A DNA stretch of 64,000 nt from assembly GCA_963575745.1 (NCBI GenBank), contig CAUYUJ010015262.1:178521-242520 (forward strand). The letters run 5' to 3'. How positions within the stretch are numbered: position 1 is the stretch's first letter; each line of letters begins with the position of its first letter. This DNA comes from Prorocentrum cordatum. Its lineage: Eukaryota; Sar; Dinophyceae; Prorocentrales; Prorocentraceae. Below, piece after piece: positions 21,301-31,768 of the stretch. The notes under the pieces were generated by a model, which saw only the letters and a list, made by a program, of their open reading frames with translations, did no database searches and had not been told where the DNA came from. The translations under genes were made by a program, and so were the position numbers.

Positions 21301-21930
21301 CTAGCAAGATGATGAGAAGGACGAGGAGGAGGAACAGGAGGAGAAGGGGGAGAAGGAGGAGGAGGATGAGGAGGAGGATGAGGAGGAGAATGAACAGGAG
21401 GAGGAGGAGAAGGAGGAGGATGAAAGGGAGGAGGAGGAGGAGGATGAGGAAATGGAGGAGGAGGAGGAGGAGGAGGAGGAGGAGGAGGAGGAGGAGGAGG
21501 AGGAGGAGGAGGAGGAGGAGGCGAGGAGGAGGAGGAGAGGAGGAGGAGAGGAGGGAGGAGCAGAGAGAGCAGCAGGAGCAGGAGGAGGGAGGAGGATGAG
21601 GAGGGGAGGAGGGAGGGGAGGAGGGGAGAGAGGGAAGGCGGGAGGGCGAGAGGAGGGAGGGCGGGAAGGAGCGAGGGAGGGAGGGGGGGATGGAGGGGAG
21701 GGAGGGCGGGGGAGGAGGGGGGGGGGATGGATGGATGGATGGAAGGATGGAGGGAAGGGAGGGAGGGAGGGAGGGTGGAGGGAGGGAGGGAGGGAGGAGG
21801 AGGGGGGCGGGGGAGGGAGGGGAGGGAGGGAGGGAAGGAGGGGGGGAGGGGATGGAGGGAGGGATGGAGGGGAGGGCGGGAGGGGAGGAGGGGAGGGAGG
21901 GGGGAGGGAGGGAGGGAGGGGGGACAAACT
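21300..21930 (+). repeat. polypurine tract (GGA/GAG, then GGGA/GGAT)
   Basis: About 630 bp with almost no pyrimidine on the plus strand. (GAG)n at 21450-21520 grades into GGGA tetramers and a short (GGAT)n at 21727-21745. Such tracts can form triplex DNA. Confidence 0.97.
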
Positions 21931-22149
21931 AGGTGCGCTCGCGTCATATCTGACATCCTACCCCTCCCTCCCATCCCTTACCATGGCGCAGATCCCCTCT
22001 CTACTCGCACAGTCGGATGTCGAGCAGGGCAATGATCCCGAAAGGGTACGCGATGCATTGTAGAGCACGGCATGGCATGGTGTAGAAGAGCACCGCAAAG
22101 CGTAGTATCAACCTAGCATTGCATCGCATGCCGTGGCATGGCACGGAAA

Positions 22150-22335
22150 ATGACGCCAGCGCTGCAGAGGGAACACGAGTCGAAACGAGCGGAAGCGCGG
22201 AAATAAGGCCAGCGCTGCAGTGGGAGCACGATTCGGATCGAGCGGAAACACGGAAATGAGGCCAGCGCTGCAGCAGGAGCACGATTCGGAACGAGCGGGG
22301 CCCGAAAATGAGGCTCGCGCCTCAGCGAGAGCAGC
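22150..22335 (+). repeat. 53-bp tandem repeat, three to four copies
   Basis: GCCAGCGCTGCAG starts at 22155, 22208 and 22261, followed by GCACGATTCGGA(T/A)CGAGCGG and GGAAATGAG variants. Confidence 0.85.
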
Positions 22336-22544
22336 ATTTTGAAAACGAATGCAGGCGAAAACCCAACTCCCGGGAATCCTGTGTGTAAAAAAGCAGGACG
22401 CGGGGGTGGGGCGAACATTCCCAGCACGTCATCAGGGGAAGAGGGAGAGTAGTATTCATATGGAGTAATTGTGGAGGGGGGAGGGAGGGAGGGGGGAGGG
22501 AGGGGGGGAGTGAGTGAGTGAGGGAGGGAGGGAGGGAGGGGCAA

Positions 22545-23815
22545 CACGGCGCCCTGGCTCCACCAACAGGAGAACGGGGTTCTAGTTCGCGCAGGGGAAG
22601 ACGGCGCGGCGGCAGTGCAACGGGCGCAGGCTTTCACCCAGAGGCTCCGAGACCTCGGAGAGGCTGGACTCTCCGCCGAGGCCTACCTCACCCTGCTGCG
22701 GACCTTCGCGCAAGGATGCGTCACCCACCACTTGCGAGCCAATCTGCGGAGCAACTGGGTGGATCAGCTCGACGCGGTGGTGTTTTCGGCCCTAGAACAC
22801 TTCCTGCGCGGGAGTCACCTGGACGAGCTCCAGAGGCTGCAGGCCAGCATGCGCCTCGCAGATGGAGGGTGCGCCATTCCCTCCGCTGCCCAGACTGCAC
22901 CAGCAGCCTACGCCGCGAGCGGGGCGCTCTGCCTCCACGACGTGGCGAAGTGCCTGGACGTGAGCACGCTGGAGGGGTTTCAGACGCGGTGCCCGCGGAC
23001 CCTCCAAGCGCTCGCCCAAGCCGAGCAAGCGCTACAAGCCTGGGGGGCGACAGTCGGACAGCCCATCGACTGGGCCCGCAGTCTTCAGGAACCCCACGCT
23101 AAGCTCCAGGGCGCGTGGAGCAAGGCAGCCTCCGGGAAAATCCGAGAACGACAGGCGACCACTTCGAGGTGAACCTCATGTGCCGGCTGCGAGCGCCAGT
23201 CTGCCCCGCCGGTTCGCGCTGCCAACACCGATGACAAGACGTCACGCTGTGCGGAGAGCCCCTCGACCCACACGGGTTCCACGCGAAATCATGCGAGGTG
23301 GGCCAATCCCGCGCCGCCCGGCACGACCGCCTCCGTGACCGACATGCATGCATCCATGCAAAAGGATCTCACGGGGCATGCTGCTCCGACGGAACAACAC
23401 GCTCCAGCGTGGGATCGGCGCCATCCCCGCACCGGGGCCTCCAGGAAGCAAGGTTGGACATCCAGACACACGACCCCAGCACCAGTCGACCCATCTTTAT
23501 CGACTGGGCGGTGACCTGCGTACAATCCACCTACGCCCCACGCAGGCACGCCCGAACCGAACGCGATGGACTCGCAGCGGCCCAGATGGTCGACGACAAA
23601 CGTGGCTGATACCCCCCCGGGAGGGCCTAGACCTCGTCCCGATGGTCTTCGAAACCGGGGGGCGGCCGTCCGACGAGGCCGTAAGCTTCGTTCGGCGCTG
23701 CGGCGGCTCTCTTGAGGAGGCCGACCAGTCCGAGCTCTTAAGCCGGATCTGGCGGGACATCTCACGCACCTTACAACAAGGGAACGCGGAAATGATCCTG
23801 AGCTCCCTGGGGTGA
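22545..23815 (+). pseudogene. C-terminal part of a non-LTR retrotransposon ORF2 (RLE-type LINE), frameshifted
   Basis: Frame 22543-23172 gives the post-catalytic RT tail: LRTFAQGCVTHHLRANLRSN, RLADGGCAIPS, APAAYAASGA. Near 23150 the sense changes frame (HFEVNLMCRLRAPVCPAGS, then CQHR) and again to CGEPLDPHGFHAKSCEVGQ plus RAARHDRLRD. This is the CxxxH..C / RHDRLRD block of LINEs with a restriction-like endonuclease. The last frame (to TGA/TAA at about 23815) reads LDLVPMVFETGGRPSDEAV and ends ILSSLG. At least three frame changes and an internal stop show it is dead. The palm domain and 5' part are missing, as in typical 5'-truncated copies. The (GGGA)n tract directly upstream marks the truncation point. 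Confidence 0.8.
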
Positions 23816-23819
23816 TAAG

Positions 23820-24065
23820 CGCCGACCACCACCACCACCACTGCGTGACCGACCGCCAGCACGACCACTGCCAGCCCGGCTGGCTCTCAGGGCTACCGCC
23901 GCTAGTGCGGCCGCCACAGCCGCCAGCTGACTGACTACCAGCATCACCACCACCAGCACGACCACCACAGCAGCACCACAACTACCAGTCACCACGACCA
24001 CCACCGTCACGACCACCACGATCACCACCAGCACGACCACCACGACCACCACGATCACCACCAAC
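23820..24065 (+). repeat. CCA/CAC-rich imperfect triplet tract
   Basis: CACCACCACC and CGACCACCA units follow the LINE stop codon within 10 bp, so the tract may derive from the element's 3' tail. Confidence 0.8.
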
Positions 24066-24339
24066 GCGACCACCTCGACCACGCCGACGACCGCCGCCGC
24101 CCCCCGTCCCTCTCTTCCTTCCCCCTCCCTCCCCTTCCTCTGCCGGGCCGCCCCTGCCGCTGCGCCTTTTGCGCGGCCGTCCCCTCCTCCTCCCTTCTCC
24201 TCTTCTTTCTAGAGAACGCCAGGGAATTACCCTTCGTCTCGGTTAGTCCCCGCCGGACCTCTGTCCGGCTTTGCCGTCGGTCCCCCTTGGGCGCAGGGGG
24301 TGCCGGTCCCACTCGGGAGCCGGCGGCGCGAGACGGGAG

Positions 24340-24580
24340 GGGGGAGGGAGGGAGGGAGGGGGGGAGGGAGGTGGGGGAGGGAGGGGGGGAGGGGAGGGAG
24401 GGAGGGGGAGGGAGGGAGGGGAGGGAGGGAGGGGGGAGGGTGGAATGGATGGATGGATGGATGGATGGAGGGAGGGAGGGAGGGAGGAGGGAGGGAGGAG
24501 GAGGAGGAGGAGGAGGAGGAGGAGGAGGAGGAGGAGGAGGAGGACGAGGAGGAGGAGGAGGAGGAGGAGGAGCCATCAAA
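24340..24580 (+). repeat. polypurine tract (GGGA, GGAT, GGA)
   Basis: Same succession of GGGA, short (GGAT)n and (GGA)n as in 21300-21930 but shorter. Not coding. Confidence 0.95.
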
Positions 24581-24589
24581 CTACGGCCT

Positions 24590-24893
24590 CTCCCCTGGCT
24601 TGTGCCTCCGCCGAGAGGAGGCGCGCGTTGGGAACACCCCGCGCGGGGCGGCGAGCGCGGCGGAGGTGGCTGGGGGGGCGCGGGCGGCGAGCCCGCAGGC
24701 CTCGGGCGCGGAGGCCCCGGGCGCTCAGGGGGCGAGCTCGCCCGGCGGGAGTGCCGCCGGGGCCGCGGGCGTCAAGGCCTCGCCGTGGGAGGGCGCCGAA
24801 GACGACGACGACGACCACGACGAGGAGGAGGAGGAGGAGGAGGAGGAGGAGGAGGAGGAGGAGGAGGAGGAGGAGGACGACGACGACGACGAG

Positions 24894-24953
<60 letters not shown>

Positions 24954-24975
24954 GGCGGCACCTCGCGATGGGGTT
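24590..24975 (+). CDS. possible acidic low-complexity exon
   Basis: Frame 24300-25031 passes from Glu triplets into AASAAEVAGGARAASPQASG, GAQGASSPGGSAAGAAGVK and SPWEGAEDDDDDHDE, then (Glu)n and (Asp)n encoded by GAG and GAC triplets. The Ala/Ser/Pro part resembles disordered regions next to acidic tails. The frame ends inside a dispersed repeat (24976 on), so any true exon stops before that. It is equally possible that this is noncoding triplet sequence. Confidence 0.25.
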
Positions 24976-25130
24976 GGAAGATCGCGCCGCATCGCCGATG
25001 CAGCGCCGATGAGTCTCGACGGGGAGCCTGATTTCTTCACGCTGGCGTCGCCGATGCACCGCCAACTGTGCCGACCTGGTGCACTCCTCCGCCCCCCTTA
25101 TCTACTCGGACCCCGTCTAGGAGGCTTCCA
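24976..25130. repeat. dispersed repeat E, copy 1 (rearranged)
   Basis: GATCGCGCCGCATCGCCGAT (24979 on) also occurs at about 51876. ATCTACTCGGACCCCGTCTA (about 25101) is the complement of a segment at 51846-51866. In copy 2 the two pieces are adjacent; here they are about 100 bp apart in opposite relative orientation. Confidence 0.6.
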
Positions 25131-25231
25131 CACATGCGGCACGTGTCTGCTCATTGAGGTCAGAGTGAGGGGGCTGAACCGAACGGTCACTCACTGTCCC
25201 TGGGGGCGTGGCTGAAGAGGAATTCCGCGAT

Positions 25232-25239
25232 GCGGATTC

Positions 25240-25272
<33 letters not shown>

Positions 25273-25800
25273 TTGAACATTATTTATTCTAAAGAATAAT
25301 TATTGTTGGGCCCCCTGGTGCGCGCCCCCCCTGCGCCGCCTAGGCCGCAGCTACATTTTCATCATTTTCGTGAGGAAGCCTCAGAAAAGAGGGTGTGTAC
25401 AGGATCCGGTTGTTTTGTTGTAATCCGCTTTCCCTTGCAAAAAACAATATAAAATGACATTTCTTGTTCTAATATAATCAAATTTCAAGAATCCCTTGCA
25501 ACAAATAAGGTAAAGTGGACATTCGCGCGCGCAAGACGAAATCCTTCCAAAAGCTTAGTGTTCGGAGCGATTTTAACATAAAAACATCAAAAAACCAATG
25601 GTTTTTCAACAAAAAAATGTCAAAATCTCATCCCGCGCGCTCTTGCGGATTCGTAGGAAAACCAACACTTTTTAAACATTTCTGTCAAACGGGCTTTTGC
25701 GAGCAACTTTTTCGAACTTCTGCGACAACGGTTGCGCACCTGCCAGGGCCATCATCCCTGTCAAATAATACCATGCGGGACACATTCGTTTTTTCTTCGC
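25232..25800 (+). repeat. (TTG)n plus dispersed element Y, copy 2
   Basis: It starts with a short (TTG)n, then TTCTAAAGAATAATTATTG and CCCCCTGGTGCGCGCC. It is homologous to Y copies 1 and 3, but breaks off after CATTCGTTTTTTCTTCGC, where the 12-bp minisatellite begins. Confidence 0.85.
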
Positions 25801-26025
25801 TCGCAACCATCGGGACAACCATCGGGACAACCATCGGAACAACCATCGGGACAACCATCGGGACAATCATCGGGACAGTCATCGGGACAGTCACGGGACA
25901 ACGATCGGGACAAGCACAACCATCAGGACAACCATCGGGACAATCATCGGGACAACGATCGGGACAACCACAACCATCAGGACAACCATCGGGACAACCA
26001 TCGAGACAACCATCGGGACAACCAT
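25801..26025 (+). repeat. 12-bp minisatellite CATCGGGACAAC
   Basis: About 18 units with CACAACCATCAGGACAACC variants. Another array with the same unit lies at 29214-29355. Confidence 0.95.
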
Positions 26026-26242
26026 ATCCTCTCTCTCTTGTGTATTCCCACATCCCTCAGGAATTTGCCCTAAAGATGTGATCAACTATCTTGTGAGTAC
26101 GTATCATGTGTATCATGTGTATCATGTACCATATGCATCATATGCAACAGATGTTCTGTGGAAGGCTTAACAACTTCTGTGGGTTAACAAGGCTTAACAA
26201 CTTCTGTGGGTGTACGAACGTAGGCTTAACAACTTCTGTGGG
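26026..26242 (+). repeat. spacer with CTTAACAACTTCTGTGGGT repeats
   Basis: It begins CCCACATCCCTCAGGAA and GCCCTAAAGATGTGA, shared with 29360-29405, then ATCATGTGT repeats, then GCTTAACAACTTCTGTGGGT three times leading into element Z. Confidence 0.7.
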
Positions 26243-26458
26243 TGTGTACTCCACGCCAGTGTAGTAGCCACGGTCGTCCGCAGGCCACGAAGTGAAGTGT
26301 CCGAACGTCATAGGGCGGGAAGCTGGGTGTGGGTGGTGGCGAAGAGTCGTGTGGATATTTGGTAGAGCTTGCACTGCCCCCCCACAAAGTGGGGGTATTG
26401 GCTGGCGTCGCATGAAAACCCTGGCACTGGTGAGAACACTGAGCGTTCGGGTAAAGTG

Positions 26459-26507
<49 letters not shown>

Positions 26508-26552
26508 TTGTTTTTGTTTTTGTTTTTGTTGTTTTTGTTTTTGTTTTTGCTT

Positions 26553-26582
<30 letters not shown>
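26243..26582 (+). repeat. dispersed element Z, copy 2, with (TTG)n/(TTTTTG)n tail
   Basis: It is nearly identical to Z copies 1 and 3 over about 215 bp. The tail is (TTG)n with an internal (TTTTTG)n expansion, ending at TTTTTGAAGAATAATTATTG, the start of X. Confidence 0.9.
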
Positions 26583-26583
<1 letters not shown>

Positions 26584-26589
26584 CGTCTC

Positions 26590-27525
26590 ATTTTTGAAGA
26601 ATAATTATTGTTGATCCCCCACCGGTGTATATTGTTTTTCCTCAATCAAAGTGTGCCCCTCGACGCTCGCACCCTGTTTTTTGATAGGGACGTCTTCCTG
26701 GTCAAACTGGCCCCCTGGCCCCCAGGTTACAACAACAACGGCTCCCGCCTGAGACTTCCTCACAATTTAGCCAGGACCCCCGCTCCCGCCTGAGACTTCC
26801 TCGCACTTTCTTCAGGAATCGCGCTCTCGCTTGGGACTTCGTTACAATTTATTCAGGAATCGCTCTCCCGGCGCTCTGGAGTCGTGCTCTCGCTGGAGAC
26901 GTGCTTGCGTTGGAATTTCTTGCAATTTGCTCAAGCGCCGCGCTCCCGACACCCAGGCACCCAGGAGTCGCGCCCGTTGTGGCCCCATGTGCGTGCCCTT
27001 CGTGGCCCCGCTGTCGCCGTTTGTGGCCCCCTCATTGTCCTACGTGGCCCAGTTGCTACCCTCAGTGGCCCCATCGTTGCCTTCCGTGGCCCCGCATGAT
27101 CTGCCCTTCGTGGCCCCCGCTCGTTCGTGCTCTTCGTGGCCCCATACGCATTCCCTTTGTGTCCCCGCTGTCGCCCTTCGTGGCCTACTTCGTATCCTTC
27201 GTGGCCTTGCTGTCGTTCTCTTTCGCTCTCGCTTTCGCTCGTCGTCGCCGTCTTCGTCGTCGTCGTCGTCCTCGTCGTGGTCGGTCCCCTGTTCGTCCCT
27301 CTTGGGGTCGGGTCGACGGTCCGCGGCCGCCCCGCCGATCAGCGCTGCTGCTGGCCAGGCAGACGGTCCGCGGCCGCCCCGCCGGTTGCCAGGGCCCGGC
27401 CTGCAGGGAAGAAAGGTATACCCCCCCAAAAGGGTACGATCGAAGACGAAGAGGGCGGGTATCGAGGGTTTGGGAAATACGCGGTAGTGGACACTCGAGC
27501 AGATAAGGGCTATCAGCCTTAAAAT
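26590..27525 (+). repeat. dispersed element X, copy 2
   Basis: It has the same leader as copy 1 (GATCCCCCACCGGTG), the same CCTGAGACTTCCTC units and the same final block with GATCGAAGACGAAGAGGGCG. A region of repeated CTTCGTGGCCCC words (about 27000-27220) replaces part of the 56-bp tandem. Confidence 0.85.
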
Positions 27526-27526
27526 G

Positions 27527-27593
<67 letters not shown>

Positions 27594-27624
27594 CTGCTGT
27601 TGCTGCTGCTGCTGTTGTTGTCGC

Positions 27625-27673
<49 letters not shown>

Positions 27674-27684
27674 GCTGTTGCTGC

Positions 27685-27716
<32 letters not shown>

Positions 27717-27739
27717 CTGTTGCTGTTGCTGCTGCTGCT

Positions 27740-27781
<42 letters not shown>

Positions 27782-27820
27782 ATTGTCGTTGTCGTTGTCG
27801 TTGTTGTTGTTGTTGTTGTT

Positions 27821-27876
<56 letters not shown>

Positions 27877-27879
27877 TGT

Positions 27880-27913
<34 letters not shown>

Positions 27914-27915
27914 GA
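27526..27915 (+). repeat. compound triplet tract TTG/CTG/TCG, about 390 bp
   Basis: (TTG)n, (CTG)n, (TTGTCG)n and (TCG)n blocks between X copy 2 and Y copy 3. The tract is open in all frames, which produces the poly-Val, poly-Leu and poly-Asn readings. Confidence 0.98.
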
Positions 27916-28610
27916 ACATTATTACTTCTAAAGAATAATTATTGTTGGGACCCCTGGTACACGACCCCCCTCCAAAACCTAGGCCGCAGCTACATTTTCA
28001 TCATTTTTTCGTGAAAGCTTCAGAAAAGTGGATTAGTACCGGATCCGGTTGTTTTGTTCCCCCCCGTTTTCCCTTGCAAAAAACACTATAAAATGAAATT
28101 TCTTGTTCAAATGTAATCCAATTTCAAGAATCCCTTGCAAAAAATAAGCTAAAGTGGACATTCGCGCGTGCAAGACGAAATCCTTCCAAAACCTTAGGTT
28201 TCGGAGCGATTTCAACATAAAAACATCAAAAACCCAATGGTTTTTTAAATAAAAAATTGTCAAAATCTCATCCCGCGCGCTCTTGCGGATTCGTAGGAAA
28301 CCAACACTTTTTAAACATTTCTGTCAAACGGGCTTTTGCGAGCAACTTTTTCAAACTTCTGCGACAACGGTTGCGCACCTGCCAGGGCCATCATCCCTGT
28401 CAAATAATACCATGCGGGACACATTCGTTTTTTCTTCGCGCGCGCACGCCGAAATCTCCAAAAACCATTGGGTTCTTAAGAATTTTACACCGCGCATCAT
28501 AAAATCACACGAATCGCACCGTAGGTCCTCGAAAAACACCTGCACGACTTTTCAAAATTTCCACCCGCGCGCGCTGTCCGAATCCTAAAAAAACCAATGG
28601 TTTTCCAACA
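27916..28610 (+). repeat. dispersed element Y, copy 3
   Basis: TTCTAAAGAATAATTATTG, then CCCCTGGTACACGACC. It follows copy 1 through the GTAGGTCCTCGAAAAACA segment, with extra sequence to about 28620. Confidence 0.85.
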
Positions 28611-28692
28611 TTTATGTTACATGAGCTCGCGCGAGCTACTTTCGCACGCTCTTGCAACGGGGTTCGCGCGCCTGCCAGGGGCCATCCCTTGC

Positions 28693-28816
28693 GGTTGCGC
28701 CATAGGTTGCGCCCTCGGCCGCCGAGAATAAAACGCCCTCCTATTGGTTGCGCCATAGGTTGCGCCCTCGGCCGCCGAGAATAAAACGCTCCCTACTGGT
28801 TGCGCCATACGTTGCC
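28693..28816 (+). repeat. 53-bp tandem repeat, 2.3 copies
   Basis: GGTTGCGCCATAGGTTGCGC at 28693 and 28746, a third partial unit at 28798; each full unit contains GGCCGCCGAGAATAAAACG. Confidence 0.9.
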
Positions 28817-28990
28817 CCAGGAGGCCTTCAAGAGGCCTCAAGAGCCCGCCGTGAGGACCCAATAAGCTCCCAAGAGGCCCCAAGATGCTTCCAAGAAGCC
28901 CCCCAAAGCTCAAGAGGACCCCAAGCGGCTTCAGGAGGCTTCCCCCCTACCCCAAGAGGACCCCAAGCGGCCCCAGGAAGCCTCCGACTG
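28817..28990 (-). repeat. degenerate decamer field, copy 2 (reverse orientation)
   Basis: CCAAGAGGCCCCAAGATGC-type words are the complement of the GGCCTCTTGG units at 9880-10640. Confidence 0.75.
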
Positions 28991-29213
28991 ATCACTGTCA
29001 CATCCGTAGCCATCTCGGATCAAGGTATCGCCTGTGTTCTTGGCTGGGTCATGGCTTTGTCGGCGAAAGCTCTTGACGACCAGTATGGCCCAGAGCTGTC
29101 GCGGCCTCCCTTGGCTGACTGCGGACAGGAGAAAGCAGGAGAAAGTATGAGCATTGCATGCGTCATCCTTGGGACTGTATAACAGCAGAAACAGACAACA
29201 TTGCATCGCAGAC
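28991..29213. other. no gene recognised
   Basis: About 220 bp of mixed sequence between the decamer field and the minisatellite. A short plus-strand frame is open, but no domain is seen. Confidence 0.4.
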
Positions 29214-29405
29214 GGACAGCCATCGGGACAACCATCGGGACAACCATCGGGACAACCATTTGGACCAGCATCGGGAAAACGATCGGGACAACCATAACCA
29301 TCAGGACAACCATCGGGGCAACCATCGAGACAACCATCGGGACAACGATACCTTCTCTCTTGTGTCCTCCCACATCCCTCAGGAAGTTGCCCTAAAGATG
29401 TGACC
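29214..29405 (+). repeat. 12-bp minisatellite CATCGGGACAAC, second array, and shared 3' flank
   Basis: About 11 units, followed by the CCCACATCCCTCAGGAA and GCCCTAAAGATGTGA block also found after the first array. Confidence 0.9.
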
Positions 29406-29774
29406 GACTCCTCTCTCTCCTTCTCTATGTCTCTCGCTCTTTCTCTGCTTCATATCTATCATATGAACACATCTATCTCGCTCTTTCTCTGCTTCATCGC
29501 CTTCCCAGGAAATTGCCCCAAAAATGTGACCAACTATCTTGGCAGTGCGTACCATCTCACGTGTACCGTGTACCACATCTTCTCAGGTTGCCTCACACAT
29601 GTAACGAATCTCTTTCTATCTCTCTCTCCTCTGGCTCTCTGTCTTGCTCTCTCTCTCTCTCTCTCTGTCTCTCTGTCTTGCTCTCTCTCTCTCTCTCTGT
29701 CTTGCTCTCTCTATGTCATGCGCAACGAATGCACGATGCGGGGCACATGCGGGGCCCAAACAAGTGATCAACCT
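29406..29774 (+). repeat. CTCT-rich pyrimidine region
   Basis: Runs of TCTCTC with TCTGTCTTGC words, and a second CCCAGGAAATTGCCCC block at 29503 that echoes the minisatellite flank. No gene. Confidence 0.7.
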
Positions 29775-29997
29775 CTGCGGGTGTGTACTCCACGCCAGTG
29801 TAGTATCCACGATCGTCCGCGCGCCACGAAGTGAAGTGTCCTGACGTCATAGGGCGGGAAGCTGGGTGTGGGTGGTTCCCTAGAGTCGTGTGGATGTTTG
29901 GTAGAGCTTGCATTGCCCCCCCACGAAGTGGGGGTATTGGCTGGCGTCGCATGAAAACCCTGGCACTGGGGAGAACACTGAGCGTTCGGGTAAAATG

Positions 29998-30085
<88 letters not shown>
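29775..30085 (+). repeat. dispersed element Z, copy 3, with (TTG)n tail
   Basis: It matches Z copy 2 over about 215 bp with scattered substitutions. The tail is about 28 TTG units (30000-30083), the longest pure TTG tract of the three. Confidence 0.92.
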
Positions 30086-30094
30086 GTTGCTTGT

Positions 30095-31340
30095 TGCTGT
30101 CGTCGTCCCACCCGCGACCCGCCCCGCGACCCACCCGCGACCCACCCCGCGACCCACCCGCGACCCACCCGCGACCCACCCCGCGACTCACCCGCGACCC
30201 ACCCCGCGACCCACCCGCGACCCACCCGCGACCCACCCGCGACCCACCCCGCGACCCGCCCGCGACCCACCCCGAGACCCCCCCAGCGACCCACCCGCGA
30301 ACCACCGGCGACCCACCCGAGACCCACCCGCGACCCACCCCGCGACCCATCCCGCGACACACCCGCGACCCACCAGCGACCCACCGCGACCCATCCCGCG
30401 ACCCACCCGCGACCCACCCGCGACCCACCCAAAATTTTCGGCGCCTGCGGCGGGTTTCTTTTGAATGTGTTCCATGTGGAGAACCTGCGACCCACCCGCG
30501 ACCCAAACCGCTTTCAGATGTACAAATCAAAATTTTCGGCGCCTGCGGCGTGCTGTTTTTGAATTCCTTCCAATTGGAGGTGGAGAGCCCGCGACCCAAC
30601 CGCGATCCCACCAATTAACGTTCACTGAACAAGCCAAAACTTCGGCGCGCCTTCGGCGGGTTTCTTTTGCCCATCGTCGACCCACCCGCGACCTACCGGC
30701 GACCCACCCCGAACCCACCCGCGACCCACCCCTCCCCGCGACCCACACGCGACCTACCGCGACCCGCCCCGCGACCCACCCCGCGCTCCACCCGCGACCC
30801 ACCCGCGACCCACCCCGCGACCCACCCAACATTTTCTCGCCTGCGGTGGGTTTCTTTTGCATTCGTTCCAGGTGGAGCACCTGCGACCCACCCGCGACCC
30901 AAACCGCGTTCAGTGTGCAAATCAAAATTTTGGGCGCCTGCGGCGGGCTGTTTTTGAATTCCTTCCAGGTGGAGGTGGAGAGCCCGCGACCCACCCGCGA
31001 CCCAAACTACGTTCACTGAACAAACCAAAACTTCGGCGCCTGCGGCGGGTTTCTTTTGCATTCGTTCCAGGTGGAGAACCTGCGACCCAAACCGCGTTCA
31101 GTGTGCAAATCAAAGTTTTGGGCGCCTGCGGCGGGCTGTTTTTGAATTCCTTCCAGGTGGAGGTGGAGAGCCCGCGACCCACCCGCGACCCAAACTGCGT
31201 TCACTGAACAAGCCAAAAATTCGGCGCCTGCGGCGGGCTTTTTTTTGCATTCGTTCCGGGTGGCCCACCAGCGTCTCCCCCGCGCTGAACTTGTCAGAGC
31301 ACGCAAATCGGCGCCTGCGGCGGGCTTGCTCGCATTGGTT
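30095..31340 (+). repeat. CGACCCACC minisatellite with a 90-105 bp higher-order repeat
   Basis: Pure CGACCCACC(C)CG units to about 30430. After that they alternate with a unit containing GGCGCCTGCGGCGGG, TTTCTTTTG(C/A)AT, TTCCAGGTGGAG and CAAACCGCGTTCAGTGTGCA. The core word recurs at about 30440, 30538, 30644, 30838, 30932, 31034, 31120, 31223 and 31312. No coding sense. Confidence 0.9.
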
Positions 31341-31486
31341 TGTGAAAGCGCACTCGTGCCATTCCCCTGGTGCCACGTTTACTCTACAACAGCAATCGGC
31401 GCCCGCCCCCTCACTCTTATCCGCAATTGCGGGGGGCTACGTATACACCGAAGGCATTGTTTTCTAAAGGCATTTTCTCGCTGAGG

Positions 31487-31768
31487 TCACAACTTCTTGC
31501 CTTCGGTGAGCTCGTTGCCACCATCCCGAGGCAAAATAATTACATTGCCTTCAGCGACATGCTTTGCCTGCGGTGAACTGTTTGGGCCCTTGAAAGTCTC
31601 AAGGCCTTCCCAAAACCATGTTCCTGGAGAGTGCCACTGGGGGGCCCTCGGGAACCTACAGCCCTCCTGAAGTAAAGCTTGATCGATCGATTCAGCAGCC
31701 TCCTCCTCCCCCATCCAAAGTTGGCTCTTGATGTGGCCGCCGCCTGACTGGGGGTCTCGGTGCAGCAC
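31487..31768 (-). CDS. hypothetical ORF of mixed composition
   Basis: A 93-codon minus-strand frame reads MGEEEAAESIDQALLQEGCR, WHSPGTWFWEGLETFKG and VAEGNVIILPRDGGNELTE. Composition is balanced and less biased than neighbouring frames, which is the only argument for coding. The plus strand carries CCTTCGGTGAGCTC-type words related to the preceding minisatellite, which argues against. No homologue is recognised. Confidence 0.2.
   Translation of the reverse strand: MLHRDPQSGGGHIKSQLWMGEEEAAESIDQALLQEGCRFPRAPQWHSPGTWFWEGLETFKGPNSSPQAKHVAEGNVIILPRDGGNELTEGKKL

Noticed and set aside
27524-27938. Frames of poly-Val, poly-Leu and poly-Asn
   Set aside because: Pure translation of a TTG/CTG/TCG triplet tract; all frames are open.
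30095-31340. CRISPR-like look of regular CGACCCACC units
   Set aside because: There are no unique spacers of constant length; it is a minisatellite in a eukaryotic-type genome.
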